Part shown: piece after piece, positions 19,171 to 28,188 of the stretch | Layout of the letters: each line of letters opens with the position of its first letter | Position numbering within the stretch: the stretch's first letter is position 1 | DNA from: Fusobacterium sp. | GTDB taxonomy: Bacteria > Fusobacteriota > Fusobacteriia > Fusobacteriales > Fusobacteriaceae | DNA: 64,000 nucleotides | Assembly: GCA_019416865.1 (NCBI GenBank) | Contig: DXWL01000002.1 | Location: 41,576-105,575 of the forward strand | Direction: 5' to 3' | Position numbers and translations under genes: made by a program | The notes under the pieces: generated by a model | The model's input: the letters and a program-made list of their open reading frames with translations, nothing else | What the model was told of the DNA's origin: nothing | Database searches by the model: none

Positions 19171-20493
19171 ATTAAACAAAAATCATTTTTAGCACTGGCA
19201 TTTCCTATTTTCCTTGAGCTTCTTTTGGTAAATGTAGTGGGAAATGTTGATACTTATATGCTTGGAAAATTCAGTGATGATGCAGTTGGAGCTGTAGGAG
19301 GAATAAGTCAGGTACTTCTTATTCAAAACTCAATTTTTGGATTTATCTGTCTTGGTACGAGCATACTTACAGCACAATTTATCGGAGCAAAAAAGAATCT
19401 TAAAATTAAAGAGGTTATTGCAACCTCTCTTCTTATGAATCTTATTTTTGGACTTCTTATAGGTGCAGGGTATGTAATATTTTCTGAATCAATTATGAGG
19501 GGTATACATCTTCCGTCAAAACTTATGGATATCGGAAGAACATATTTCAAACTTGTTGGGGGAATGTGTGTATTTCAGGCTCTGACTCTTACTTGTGGAG
19601 CTGTTATGAAAAGTTTTGGAAATACAAAACAAAATCTTTTTATTAATATAGGGGTAAATATTTTAAATGTTATAGGAAACGGAATGTTTATCTTTGGTTG
19701 GTTTGGAGCACCTGTTCTTGGAGCAACAGGAGTTGGAATTTCAACTGTATTTTCAAGATTTATAGGATGTATTGTTGCAGTTATTGTAATGAAGCACTAT
19801 TGTAAATTTAAATTTGATATGAGGCTGTATAAACCAATAAGGTTTAAAATAATAAAAAACATTTTAGGAATAGGTATTCCTACAGCAGGAGAAAATGTTG
19901 CATGGAATGTGGGGCAGCTTCTTGTAATGTCTATGGTTAATACAATGGGAATTGCAAGTATTACAGCAAGAACTTATCTTATGCTTATATCTACTTTGAT
20001 TATGACATTTTCCATTGCAGCAGGGCATGGTTCTGCAATTCTTGTAGGACGTCATGTTGGAGCTCATGAGTATGAGGAGGCTTATGACACAGCTATGAGA
20101 AGCTTAAAAATCTCTCTTGTATTAGTTGGAATAGTTTCTCTTATTATCACTGTTTTTAGAGTACCTGTAATGAGATTTTTTACAGTAAATCCAGATGTAC
20201 TTGCTGTATCGATGAAAATTTTTAGATGTATATTTATTTTGGAAGTTGGAAGGACATTTAATATTGTAATAATAAACAGTCTTCATGCAGCAGGAGATAT
20301 AAAATTTCCAATGATAGCAGGAGTAGGTTCTGTTTTTGGAGTGGCAGTTCTTCTTTCATGGATTTTAGGAATAAAACTTGGATATGGACTTTTGGGAGTA
20401 TGGATTGCTAATGCTGCTGACGAATGGACAAGGGGAATTATTATGATGTTTAGATGGAAAAGCAGAAAATGGCAAAATAAAGGATTTATTTAA
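19171..20493 (+). CDS. MATE-family efflux transporter, probable ATT start
   Basis: About 440 residues and 12 membrane helices; exports drugs or metabolites using sodium or protons. The first ordinary start codon in frame is TTG 19225. That would remove the first half of helix 1, whose conserved part (LALAFPIFLELLLVN) is encoded upstream in the same frame. Between the in-frame stop at 19114 and 19225 there is no ATG, GTG or TTG, but a strong GGGGGAGGG (19156-19164) is placed 6 bases before ATT 19171. I therefore infer initiation at ATT, or an ATG altered by mutation or error. The family is secure. Confidence 0.85.
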   Translation: MKQKSFLALAFPIFLELLLVNVVGNVDTYMLGKFSDDAVGAVGGISQVLLIQNSIFGFICLGTSILTAQFIGAKKNLKIKEVIATSLLMNLIFGLLIGAGYVIFSESIMRGIHLPSKLMDIGRTYFKLVGGMCVFQALTLTCGAVMKSFGNTKQNLFINIGVNILNVIGNGMFIFGWFGAPVLGATGVGISTVFSRFIGCIVAVIVMKHYCKFKFDMRLYKPIRFKIIKNILGIGIPTAGENVAWNVGQLLVMSMVNTMGIASITARTYLMLISTLIMTFSIAAGHGSAILVGRHVGAHEYEEAYDTAMRSLKISLVLVGIVSLIITVFRVPVMRFFTVNPDVLAVSMKIFRCIFILEVGRTFNIVIINSLHAAGDIKFPMIAGVGSVFGVAVLLSWILGIKLGYGLLGVWIANAADEWTRGIIMMFRWKSRKWQNKGFI

Positions 20494-20525
20494 TCTTTGT
20501 TAAAATATGTAGAGGTGGTGTTCAT

Positions 20526-20984
20526 ATGAAAAAATATTTTAGAAATTTTTTAATTTTATTTTCTTTTTTTATATTTTCAGCAGCTGTTTTTTCAGAAGAT
20601 TACAGAGCAGATATTGTTAAGAAGGTCAATATTGAAAGAAGTGAAGAGGGACTTGTTCCTCTTAAAAATGACAAAATTTTAAATTCCCTTGCACAAAAAA
20701 AGGCAGAAATTATGGCAGAGGAAGAAAATTTAAGTCATACAGCAGGGGGATATAGTTCATTTTCAGATATTTTTAAGGAAAATAATATAAAATATTTAAG
20801 TGTTGGAGAAAATATAGCAAGAAATTGGAAAACAACAGATGAAGTCATGAATGCTTGGATGGAATCTTCAGGACACAGAAAAAATATTTTGAGTCCTAAA
20901 TTTACTCATATGGGTGTGGGAAAAGCAGTGAGTAAAAAAGGGGATATATATTGGGTACAACTTTTTATAAAATATAGAGATTAA
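20526..20984 (+). CDS. Secreted CAP-domain (SCP/PR1-like) protein
   Basis: 152-residue exported protein with an N-terminal signal peptide (MKKYFRNF then a Phe/Leu-rich core, cleavage likely near residue 23). The rest is a single CAP domain with NIERSEEGL, the LSHTAGGY histidine motif, VGENIA and GHRKNIL. This is the compact YkwD-like bacterial type. The function of such bacterial CAP proteins is not established. It lies 32 bp after the MATE gene and is followed by a long palindromic repeat. Confidence 0.87.
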   Translation: MKKYFRNFLILFSFFIFSAAVFSEDYRADIVKKVNIERSEEGLVPLKNDKILNSLAQKKAEIMAEEENLSHTAGGYSSFSDIFKENNIKYLSVGENIARNWKTTDEVMNAWMESSGHRKNILSPKFTHMGVGKAVSKKGDIYWVQLFIKYRD

Positions 20985-20995
20985 AAATAAACTAT

Positions 20996-21198
20996 AAAGG
21001 GGCTATTGCAAATTTGTAAAAAATAAAATTCTCTAAGAAAAAATAGTTTCTATTTATATTGCTTACAGAAAGAAAATTCGAAACTCACTTCGTTCAAACA
21101 TCGAATTTTCAGTATTCTGTTTCGCTGCATAAATTACGAAACAATTTTTAATATCGAGAATTTTATTTTTACAATTTTAGAAATGCAACAGCCCCTTT
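20996..21198. repeat. Palindromic MITE-like dispersed repeat (copy 1)
   Basis: About 200 bp. The ends are GGGGCTATTGCA and TGCAACAGCCCC; the imperfect terminal inverted repeats run about 35 bp inward (to ATAAAATTCT/AGAATTTTAT). The interior is also self-complementary: GTTTC/GAAAC, ACAGAA/TTCTGT, GAAAATTCGA/TCGAATTTTC. The whole element can fold into one long cruciform. The same left end recurs at 63946. There is no coding capacity. It lies between convergent genes and may also terminate transcription. Confidence 0.8.
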
Positions 21199-21201
21199 AT
21201 T

Positions 21202-21924
21202 TTATATAATTTCTTTAGGAAGAATATTAATTTTTTTATCAGTATACAATATTTTTCCGTTTTCCAATTTTAATTGAATAGGATATATCTCCACTCCCTT
21301 TTCCATAGCTTCATAAAAAAGTTTTGAAAATTCTGGATCAGTTTCCCAGTTTGGAGAAAAATCTTTTGAATCTCTGAAAATAAGAAGAAGTACTCCTGCT
21401 CTGTTTCCTGCTTCTTTCAGCTCCATAAGGGTTTCAAGATGTTTACAGGCTCTTGTACTGGGAGCATCGGGAAAAACAGCATGTTTATCCATAGAAAGAG
21501 AAACACCTTTTACCTCTATCCATATCTTCTCACCATTTTTTTCAACAAGATAATCAAGACGACTATGTCCATATTTTACCTCTGCTTTTACATTATCAGC
21601 TTGTCCTAAAGGAGAAATTTCTCCATCTCTTAAAATATTTTCAGAGATATATCTGTGAAAAGAGGAGTTAAGAAGAATGTCTTCTCCATCTTCTGCTTTG
21701 GCAGATATAAGATCCCATTCTGTTTTTCTTTTTGATATGTCTTTTGCTTTTCTAAGAGAAACAATATTTCCTTCATAAAGAAGCTCTTTTATTCTCCCTG
21801 AATCATGTACATGGGCAGTAACTTTTTCCCCACTGGAAAGTTCAGCTTCACATATAAATCTGTTTGGACGGTCTATGAATCTCCCTTCAGCATTAATTTC
21901 AATAGAATAAATTTCTTTTATCAT
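21202..21924 (-). CDS. sfsA: SfsA-family DNA-binding/nuclease-like protein
   Basis: 240-residue member of the SfsA family (sugar fermentation stimulation). Conserved features: RFICEAEL and HVHDSGRIKELL in the N-terminal OB-like part. The nuclease-like core has GHSRLDYLV, WIEVKGVSL and FPDAPSTRACKHLETL, with acidic and Lys residues typical of PD-(D/E)XK folds. Its start overlaps the yqhQ stop by 4 bases (ATGA), and it is the last gene of a six-gene operon. The biological role of the family is not settled. Confidence 0.92.
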   Translation of the reverse strand: MIKEIYSIEINAEGRFIDRPNRFICEAELSSGEKVTAHVHDSGRIKELLYEGNIVSLRKAKDISKRKTEWDLISAKAEDGEDILLNSSFHRYISENILRDGEISPLGQADNVKAEVKYGHSRLDYLVEKNGEKIWIEVKGVSLSMDKHAVFPDAPSTRACKHLETLMELKEAGNRAGVLLLIFRDSKDFSPNWETDPEFSKLFYEAMEKGVEIYPIQLKLENGKILYTDKKINILPKEII

Positions 21925-22835
21925 TTATATACCTCTGTGGCATTTTCCACCGGCATTCCAAGTGCAGCCTTCATAGCTACAACAGCTACTTCAAGCTGAC
22001 TTTTATCAGGCTCTTTTGTTGTAATTTTTTGAAGAGCAAGTCCTGGAGAAGCTAAAAGTTTTACCCACCATTTATCTAAGTGATTGCTTGAATATCTTTG
22101 AAGTTCATAAGAAATTCCGGCAATAAGAGGCATAAGCCCAATACGAAGAACTATTTTAAGCCCTATTCTTCCTAAGAGAGTTTTAGGTACAGGAAGAATA
22201 AAGTCCATAAGACTGAAAACTATAATTGCTGTAAGCATAACAATAAGCAGAAAACTTGTCCCACATCTAGGGTGAAGAGTTGTGTATTTTTTTGCATTAT
22301 CAGCTGTCAGCTCCTCTCCGTTTTCATATGTAAAAATGGTTTTATGTTCTGCTCCGTGATATTGAAATACTCTTTTTACATCTTTTGAAAAAGATATTCC
22401 CCATATATATATAAGGAAGAATGTAAGTCTTAACAGAGCTTCCAAAAGGTTGGCATGTATTCTGTTGGTTTTAAAAATAAAACTGCTTACTACAGATGGA
22501 AGAACCATAAAAAGTCCTATTCCAAGAGCAAGAGAGATAACAGTTGTAAATACTGCCTCGCTGTTTGAAAGTTGTTCTTCTTCATTTTCTTCACTTCGAT
22601 TTGCTGAAAATGTAAGTTCTTTTATTCCCATTACAAGAGAATCAAAAAGAACAACAGCTCCTCTTATAAAGGGTATCTTTGTAAATTTTGTTCTTTTGTC
22701 AGAGAAAAAAGTTTTTTTATAAACTATTTCTCCGTTTGATTTTCTCACTGCTGTTGCAAGAACAGAGCCGTTTCTCATCATTACTCCTTCAATGACAGCC
22801 TGTCCTCCTACATTAGCACATTTCTTTGTTTCCAT
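21921..22835 (-). CDS. DUF1385 membrane protein, YqhQ-like
   Basis: 304-residue integral membrane protein of the DUF1385/YqhQ family, function unknown. The family hallmark GGQAVIEGVMMRNG opens the protein (residues 10-23). Membrane helices lie near 100-120, 130-155 and 200-225. The conserved EHKTIF and HPRCGTSFLL motifs lie between. Short spacing to the upstream phosphatase gene and a 4-base overlap with sfsA place it in the rapZ-uvrC operon. Confidence 0.88.
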   Translation of the reverse strand: METKKCANVGGQAVIEGVMMRNGSVLATAVRKSNGEIVYKKTFFSDKRTKFTKIPFIRGAVVLFDSLVMGIKELTFSANRSEENEEEQLSNSEAVFTTVISLALGIGLFMVLPSVVSSFIFKTNRIHANLLEALLRLTFFLIYIWGISFSKDVKRVFQYHGAEHKTIFTYENGEELTADNAKKYTTLHPRCGTSFLLIVMLTAIIVFSLMDFILPVPKTLLGRIGLKIVLRIGLMPLIAGISYELQRYSSNHLDKWWVKLLASPGLALQKITTKEPDKSQLEVAVVAMKAALGMPVENATEVYK

Positions 22836-22853
22836 ATATCTCCTATCTCAATG

Positions 22854-24365
22854 CTATTCATTGTTTTTGATAACTACAAAAGTCAAGTCATCCACTTGAG
22901 GATAATCTCTTCTGAAAATATTTATTTCATTCAGAATATTTTCTTTTATCGTATCAACATCATTGTATTTATTATCATATATTACTTTTTGCAGTCTTTC
23001 AATTCCAAAAAGTTCCTTGTTTGGATTTTCAGCTTCTGTGATACCATCTGTATAATACAGAACAATATCTCCTTTTTCCAATTTAATCTCTCTCTGTCTG
23101 TATTTATATCCCTGCATAAATCCAATTGCTACACCTTTGACAAAATGAAGTTCAATCTTATCAGTTTCTGCTCTGTAAACTATAAGAGGATTATGCCCTG
23201 CATTTGAGTAAGTAAGAATCTTTGTCTTATAGTTAAAATTACTGTGAAGCATTGTGATAAACATATCCTCTGTAATATCAGGATAGATAATCTGGTTAAG
23301 ATTAATAAGATTATCAGCTGGACTTTGCTTTTGTCTTTCCAGAGTTTTTAAAATAGAACGTCCTAAGGCCATAAGAAAAGCAGCAGGTACACCTTTTCCG
23401 CTTACATCTGCAATAGTGATTGAAAGATTTTCATCATCTTTTACAGTGTAGTCGTAATAATCTCCTCCAACCTCTTTTGCAGGTTCAAAATAGTTTGCAA
23501 TCTGCAGTCCAAAAATATTATTGATATTTTTAGGAAGGATTGTTTTTTGAATTCTTGAAGCTACTTCCAGCTCTTGTGAAATTCTTTCTTTTACTCTTAA
23601 ATCAGAATATATTTTTGCATTGTTGATTGCAATAGCAACCTGAATTGTAAGAGCAGATATAGTTTCTTCATCATTTCCAATAAATTTTGCTTTATCCTCA
23701 ATAATAAAGATAACCCCTAATTCTTTTCCTTTTACAAGAAGAGGGGATGCTACGATTACCTCATCCTCTGCAATATGGAACCCTTTTTTCAGCTCTTCAT
23801 ACACTCTTTTATAATCTTGGTAAGTAAATTTTTGTAAAATTTCAATAGGGTATGAAACCTCTCCTCTGAAATTAACATTTCCTCTTACTTGTTTATTTAT
23901 AAGTTTTCCATCTTCCCAAAGATAAAGAGAAACTTTTTTTGCTCCTGTAAGAACAAAATAGGCATCAAGAATGATGTTTATAATATGGTCCAGTTCTACT
24001 ATTGAAAGTACAGTTCTTGAAAGAGAGTTTATATTTGAAAGATTTGTTACTCTTGTTTCAAGTACTTGGTTACTATATTCCAGTTTTCTTGATTTTTCTA
24101 CAAGAGTGTTGTAAGTAACTTCAAGTTCTTTTCTGTATTCTCTAAGTCCCTCAATAGAGTTATCAAGCTCCAAATCCTGTTTAATTATTTTATGAAGAGT
24201 TTCAATATATTGTTCCTTCAATTCAGGAGGGATTTTTTCGTATAGTTTTTTCTCTTTTAAACTTTTTAAAATCTTTTCTATTGTTTGGGTATTTTCTTTT
24301 TCTTGTTTTCTAAGAATAAAGATAAATATTCCCATTAACATAAAAGCAGTTACATAAAGTGTCAT
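22854..24365 (-). CDS. SpoIIE/RsbU-type PP2C phosphatase with GAF sensor
   Basis: 503-residue protein. An N-terminal membrane helix (about 3-20) is followed by a coiled coil (about 25-120), a GAF-like sensory domain (about 130-260) and a PP2C-type serine/threonine phosphatase domain. The phosphatase metal motifs are VGGDYYDY, DVSGKGVPAA and YYTDGITEA. Such enzymes normally dephosphorylate an anti-sigma antagonist, but no antagonist or anti-sigma gene is linked here, so the target is unknown. I chose ATG 24365, which has GGAGG 5 bases upstream, over the GTG at 24392. Confidence 0.88.
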   Translation of the reverse strand: MTLYVTAFMLMGIFIFILRKQEKENTQTIEKILKSLKEKKLYEKIPPELKEQYIETLHKIIKQDLELDNSIEGLREYRKELEVTYNTLVEKSRKLEYSNQVLETRVTNLSNINSLSRTVLSIVELDHIINIILDAYFVLTGAKKVSLYLWEDGKLINKQVRGNVNFRGEVSYPIEILQKFTYQDYKRVYEELKKGFHIAEDEVIVASPLLVKGKELGVIFIIEDKAKFIGNDEETISALTIQVAIAINNAKIYSDLRVKERISQELEVASRIQKTILPKNINNIFGLQIANYFEPAKEVGGDYYDYTVKDDENLSITIADVSGKGVPAAFLMALGRSILKTLERQKQSPADNLINLNQIIYPDITEDMFITMLHSNFNYKTKILTYSNAGHNPLIVYRAETDKIELHFVKGVAIGFMQGYKYRQREIKLEKGDIVLYYTDGITEAENPNKELFGIERLQKVIYDNKYNDVDTIKENILNEINIFRRDYPQVDDLTFVVIKNNE

Positions 24366-24384
24366 TACATCCTCCAAATATTTT

Positions 24385-25329
24385 TTATGCACTTAAAGGT
24401 CTTTTAGGAACATATTTTTTTCTGTCAAGAAGAACAGATATCTCTGCTTGTTTTTTATCGATAACAAAGTTAGAATAATTAAAACTGTCTATTTTCTTAA
24501 TTATTGTTGTAAAATCATATCTTCTGAAATAGTTAAGTCTTTCTTTTCCACTTCCGGCAAAAAGAACAACACTGTTTTTATTTACAGTATATCCTGTATA
24601 TTTTCCACTGTTGAGAATTAAAACAGGGGGAATATTTTCACGAGAGCCATTTATAAGACTGTCATCAAATTGTTGGCTTGAATTTTTTAGATAAACTAAA
24701 TCATTTTTATAATTTTCACCCTCTTCCAATCTTTCAACAGCCACTACAAAGTTTTTCTTCTTTTCAGAAAGAATATTTTTAAGTTCTTTTCTTTCGTTTA
24801 GGTATTCAGCAGTCAAAACTCTTTTATCATATTCACTGTATAAAAAATTTTCTTTGTACTCTTTTTGTTTTCCAAAAAGAGAAAGGATATAGTAATATTG
24901 TTTGTTAAGATATTTTTGTATCTCTCCTGCATCTTTTGGAGTTCTTACAAATTTTGTTTCTCTGTCTATAATTTTTTTATCATTTTCATCTATGTAAGAA
25001 GCTGATTTGAAAAATGCTCTTTCAATACCAATACCTTCATTATTTAAAACAGCATTTACATCATCATACATATTTTTGGGCAGAATAAATGTTACATCTT
25101 CTGTAAGTCCTTCTACTCTATTTTTTAAGAAATTTTCAAATTTTGAAAGGAAGATAATTTTTTCTTCCTGCTTTTCAGGATACTTCAGTTCATACATATA
25201 CAAAGTATATTCCCCTTGAGGAATTTCTTTATTAAAGGTAACTCTTTCACTTTTATCTTTTCTCAGCACAACATTATCGCACCCTGCAAATATTATAAGG
25301 CACATCAGTAAATAAAAAATTTTTTTCAT
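24385..25329 (-). CDS. Hypothetical lipoprotein upstream of the PP2C gene
   Basis: 314-residue protein I do not recognise. It has a lipoprotein signal peptide with lipobox IFAGC (Cys17) and is otherwise soluble, Lys/Glu/Tyr-rich, with predicted mixed alpha/beta content and no cysteine cluster. An internal segment (about 225-260, PPVLILNSGKYTGYTV) looks like a compact beta-domain. It lies 6 bp after uvrC and 19 bp before the phosphatase gene. This raises the possibility that it feeds a surface signal to that membrane-anchored phosphatase; that is inference only. Confidence 0.7.
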   Translation of the reverse strand: MKKIFYLLMCLIIFAGCDNVVLRKDKSERVTFNKEIPQGEYTLYMYELKYPEKQEEKIIFLSKFENFLKNRVEGLTEDVTFILPKNMYDDVNAVLNNEGIGIERAFFKSASYIDENDKKIIDRETKFVRTPKDAGEIQKYLNKQYYYILSLFGKQKEYKENFLYSEYDKRVLTAEYLNERKELKNILSEKKKNFVVAVERLEEGENYKNDLVYLKNSSQQFDDSLINGSRENIPPVLILNSGKYTGYTVNKNSVVLFAGSGKERLNYFRRYDFTTIIKKIDSFNYSNFVIDKKQAEISVLLDRKKYVPKRPLSA

Positions 25330-25335
25330 TATTTG

Positions 25336-27114
25336 TTACTCCCCCTTGTTCAAAGTTTCCAGAAGAAAAACAGCTGTTTTTTCTGGAATTATAAGTTTTA
25401 AATCATCAAGTGAAGCTTCTTTTATTTTTTGAACAGAACCAAAATGCTTTAGCAATTTGTCCCGTCTTATTTGTCCAATTCCTTTTATTTTATCAAGCTC
25501 ACTGCTGATAACTCTCTTGCTTCTTAATTTTCTATGATATGTTATACCAAATCTGTGAGCTTCATCTCTTACTCTGATTAAAATTTTTAATCCCTCTTCA
25601 GAGTGAGAAAAAGCATAAGGAATATTGCTGCCATATTTATAAATAAGTTCCTCTCTTTCAGCAAGACTTAAAAGATCGGCGATATTATTCTTTCCTAATT
25701 TTTCCAAAACTTCCCCTGCTGCATTGATCTGTCCAATTCCTCCGTCAATGAGGATTACATCAGGAAAATCTTTTGGTTCAAGTTTACTGTATCTTCTTGT
25801 TATAACCTCTCTCATCATTTCAAAATCATCTGGAGTATCTTTACATCTGATTTTAAATTTTCTGTAATTTTTAGGCGAAGCCTTCCCTTCAATAGAAACA
25901 GTCATTGAAGCAACAGCATCTTTTCCTTGAATATTTGAAATATCAAAACACTCAATAACTCTTGGAAAATTTTTAAGTTCAAGAGCTTTATATAGTTTTG
26001 CCATTCCTGATTCAAGGACAGATTTTTTATCATAATAATTTATAATATCTCTGTCAAGATTTAAAAGAGCCATATTTAAAAGTTCTTCACGGCGTCCATT
26101 GATTTTAGGAAAATGAACTGCTATAGATTTTCCACTTTTTATTTTCAGCCATTCCTCAATAATCTCTTTTTCTGAAATATATTCAGGCTGAAAAATAATA
26201 TTTTTAGGAATAGGGTGTTTTGAATAAAAAGAACTTACAATATTTTCAAATATATTTCCAAATAATTTATTTTCAGTGGAAACATTGAAAGATATTTTTC
26301 CAAGAATTTTTCCCTCTCTCATATTAAGCACACAGATAAATATAATGTTTCCATCTTGAACCATTGTAAACACATCTTCATCAATATCCCGTCCATATTC
26401 TGTTACTTGGTTGTTTATAGTTTGTTCAATTTCATTTATTTGTTCTCTGTAGGTAATGGCTTTTTCAAACTCCATATTTTCAGAAGCTTCTTTCATTTTT
26501 TGCTGAAGCTCTTTTATAATATTCTGCCCTTGCCCTTTTAAAACTTTTACAGCATTATTTATATTTTCCATATATTCTTTTTCAATATTTTTAAATTTAC
26601 ATGGAGCAGGACAAATTCCCATATGGTATTTAAGACATGGTCTGGCAATTTCTTTGTTCATATCTTTACTACAATCTCTTATTTTAAAAATTTTAATAAG
26701 AGTTTTTAAAAGATGCCAAGCTCCCATAGGATAAGGTCCAAAATAATATCCTGTTTTTGAATCCAAAGCTCTTGTAGTTCTTATTATACTTATTTTAGGA
26801 AATTTTTCTTTTGAAAATTTTATATATGGATATGTTTTTTCATCTTTTAATAAAATATTATATTTTGGAGAATATTTTTTTATAAGATTGTTTTCCAGTA
26901 CAAAAGCATCAATTTCGCTGTTACATACAATTGTTTCAATGTCTTCAATATTTTTTACGAGATTTATTGTTTTTTCATCTTCATGCTCTCTGTTAAAATA
27001 TGAAGAAACTCTTTTTTTTAAATTTTTTGCTTTTCCTACATATATAACTTTATTATTTTTTTTCATTAAATATACTCCCGGAAGTTTGGGAATATTAAAT
27101 TTTTTTATGTCCAG
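25336..27114 (-). CDS. uvrC: Excinuclease ABC subunit C, probable CTG start
   Basis: Makes both incisions in nucleotide excision repair with UvrA/UvrB. Domains: N-terminal GIY-YIG nuclease, Cys-rich linker (CLKYHMGICPAPC near 160), UVR motif near 210, RNase H-like nuclease (FDISNIQG, IDGG), and a C-terminal helix-hairpin-helix pair. The first ATG (27066) would delete the first strand of the nuclease; the codons just upstream read PGVYL, the conserved start of the GIY-YIG motif. In frame the only plausible initiator is CTG 27114, preceded by AGGAGAG inside the end of rapZ. From CTG the protein has 592 residues, the usual length. Confidence 0.9.
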   Translation of the reverse strand: MDIKKFNIPKLPGVYLMKKNNKVIYVGKAKNLKKRVSSYFNREHEDEKTINLVKNIEDIETIVCNSEIDAFVLENNLIKKYSPKYNILLKDEKTYPYIKFSKEKFPKISIIRTTRALDSKTGYYFGPYPMGAWHLLKTLIKIFKIRDCSKDMNKEIARPCLKYHMGICPAPCKFKNIEKEYMENINNAVKVLKGQGQNIIKELQQKMKEASENMEFEKAITYREQINEIEQTINNQVTEYGRDIDEDVFTMVQDGNIIFICVLNMREGKILGKISFNVSTENKLFGNIFENIVSSFYSKHPIPKNIIFQPEYISEKEIIEEWLKIKSGKSIAVHFPKINGRREELLNMALLNLDRDIINYYDKKSVLESGMAKLYKALELKNFPRVIECFDISNIQGKDAVASMTVSIEGKASPKNYRKFKIRCKDTPDDFEMMREVITRRYSKLEPKDFPDVILIDGGIGQINAAGEVLEKLGKNNIADLLSLAEREELIYKYGSNIPYAFSHSEEGLKILIRVRDEAHRFGITYHRKLRSKRVISSELDKIKGIGQIRRDKLLKHFGSVQKIKEASLDDLKLIIPEKTAVFLLETLNKGE

Positions 27115-27974
27115 TGGTGTCGCTCTCCTTCTCTGTGGCTTATATAAACATCCACACTTTCAAGATAAGACAGCTCTTTTGATAGTCTGTTTACAAAGGC
27201 AACAGATCTATGCTGTCCTCCGCTGCACCCAATCCCTATTGAAAGGTGCTGTTTTCCATCTTTGATATATAGTGGTACCATATATTTTACAAGATCTATT
27301 ATTTTTTTATAAAGCTCTTCAGATTCAGGAAAACTCATAACATAATCGTAAACATCTTTATCATTTCCTGTTTTTAATCTCAATTCTTCTATGTAATATG
27401 GATTTGGCAATACTCTTACATCAAAAACAAGATCAATATCAAGAGGTACTCCATATTTAAAACCGAAAGACTGCACATGAATATTTATAGCTTCTTTTCT
27501 TTCAGCAATAGCCAGTTCTTTTATTTTGCTTGAAAGCATTTTGTTTGAATATTCACTGGTGTCAATAACTACAGTTGATCTTTCAAGAACCATGTTCATA
27601 GCTTCTCTTTCTCTTTTTATACTTTCTAGAAGAGTGGGAGCAGTGAAAGGGTGTCTTCTTCTTGTAAGATTATATCTGTTTAGAATAACCTCATCAGAAG
27701 AATCTAAAAAGATTATTTGATAATCCAGTTTCAAAATCTCAAGACAGTTTAAAAGCAACATAAATTCTTTGGGAGAAGATATAGCACGATTGTCTATTCC
27801 CAAAGCTAATTTTTCTATATTCAGTTCACTTGTACCCTTTTCCAGATTCTGCAAAAGAAATATAGCTATCTGGCAAAGTACATTATCCATAGTAAAATAT
27901 CCAGCATCTTCCAGAGCTTTTAGAGCAGTAGTTTTTCCAGCTCCGCTTAGTCCCGTTACAATAACAAGTTTCAT
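27105..27974 (-). CDS. rapZ: RapZ/YvcJ-family nucleotide-binding adapter
   Basis: 289-residue P-loop protein (GLSGAGKT, residues 8-15) of the RapZ/YvcJ family. In enterobacteria it guides RNase E to the GlmZ small RNA; elsewhere its role is linked to cell-wall precursors and UDP-GlcNAc. A Walker-B-like IIFLDSSDEV is near 88, RRRHPF near 105, and the C-terminal block IGIGCSGGQHRSV near 245 is diagnostic. I use ATG 27974 (AGGGG upstream) rather than TTG 28001. It heads the rapZ-uvrC-lipoprotein-PP2C-yqhQ-sfsA operon and its end overlaps uvrC. Confidence 0.92.
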   Translation of the reverse strand: MKLVIVTGLSGAGKTTALKALEDAGYFTMDNVLCQIAIFLLQNLEKGTSELNIEKLALGIDNRAISSPKEFMLLLNCLEILKLDYQIIFLDSSDEVILNRYNLTRRRHPFTAPTLLESIKREREAMNMVLERSTVVIDTSEYSNKMLSSKIKELAIAERKEAINIHVQSFGFKYGVPLDIDLVFDVRVLPNPYYIEELRLKTGNDKDVYDYVMSFPESEELYKKIIDLVKYMVPLYIKDGKQHLSIGIGCSGGQHRSVAFVNRLSKELSYLESVDVYISHREGERHHWT

Positions 27975-28120
27975 AATAACCCCTTTGTTTATTCTTATCA
28001 AATAAAAAAATAAATATAGCCCCAGTTTACATAACTAAATTATACTAAATTTTATAATAAAATTCTATGATTATGTTTTAATCTTTTTGGGGAAGAAATT
28101 ATTAATAGATAAAAACTTTC

Positions 28121-28151
28121 TTGCCTTAGAGTTAACTCCAAATGATATATT
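28121..28151 (+). promoter_or_regulatory. MerR-type promoter/operator of the DUF3737 gene
   Basis: TTGCCT and TATATT are separated by 19 bp, a spacing typical of MerR-activated promoters. The spacer holds the dyad CTTAGAGTTAACTCCAAA, nearly identical to the operator at 30054-30073. Confidence 0.82.
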
Positions 28152-28188
28152 ATAAACATCAAAAATAAATTTTAAAAAGGTGAGTAAA

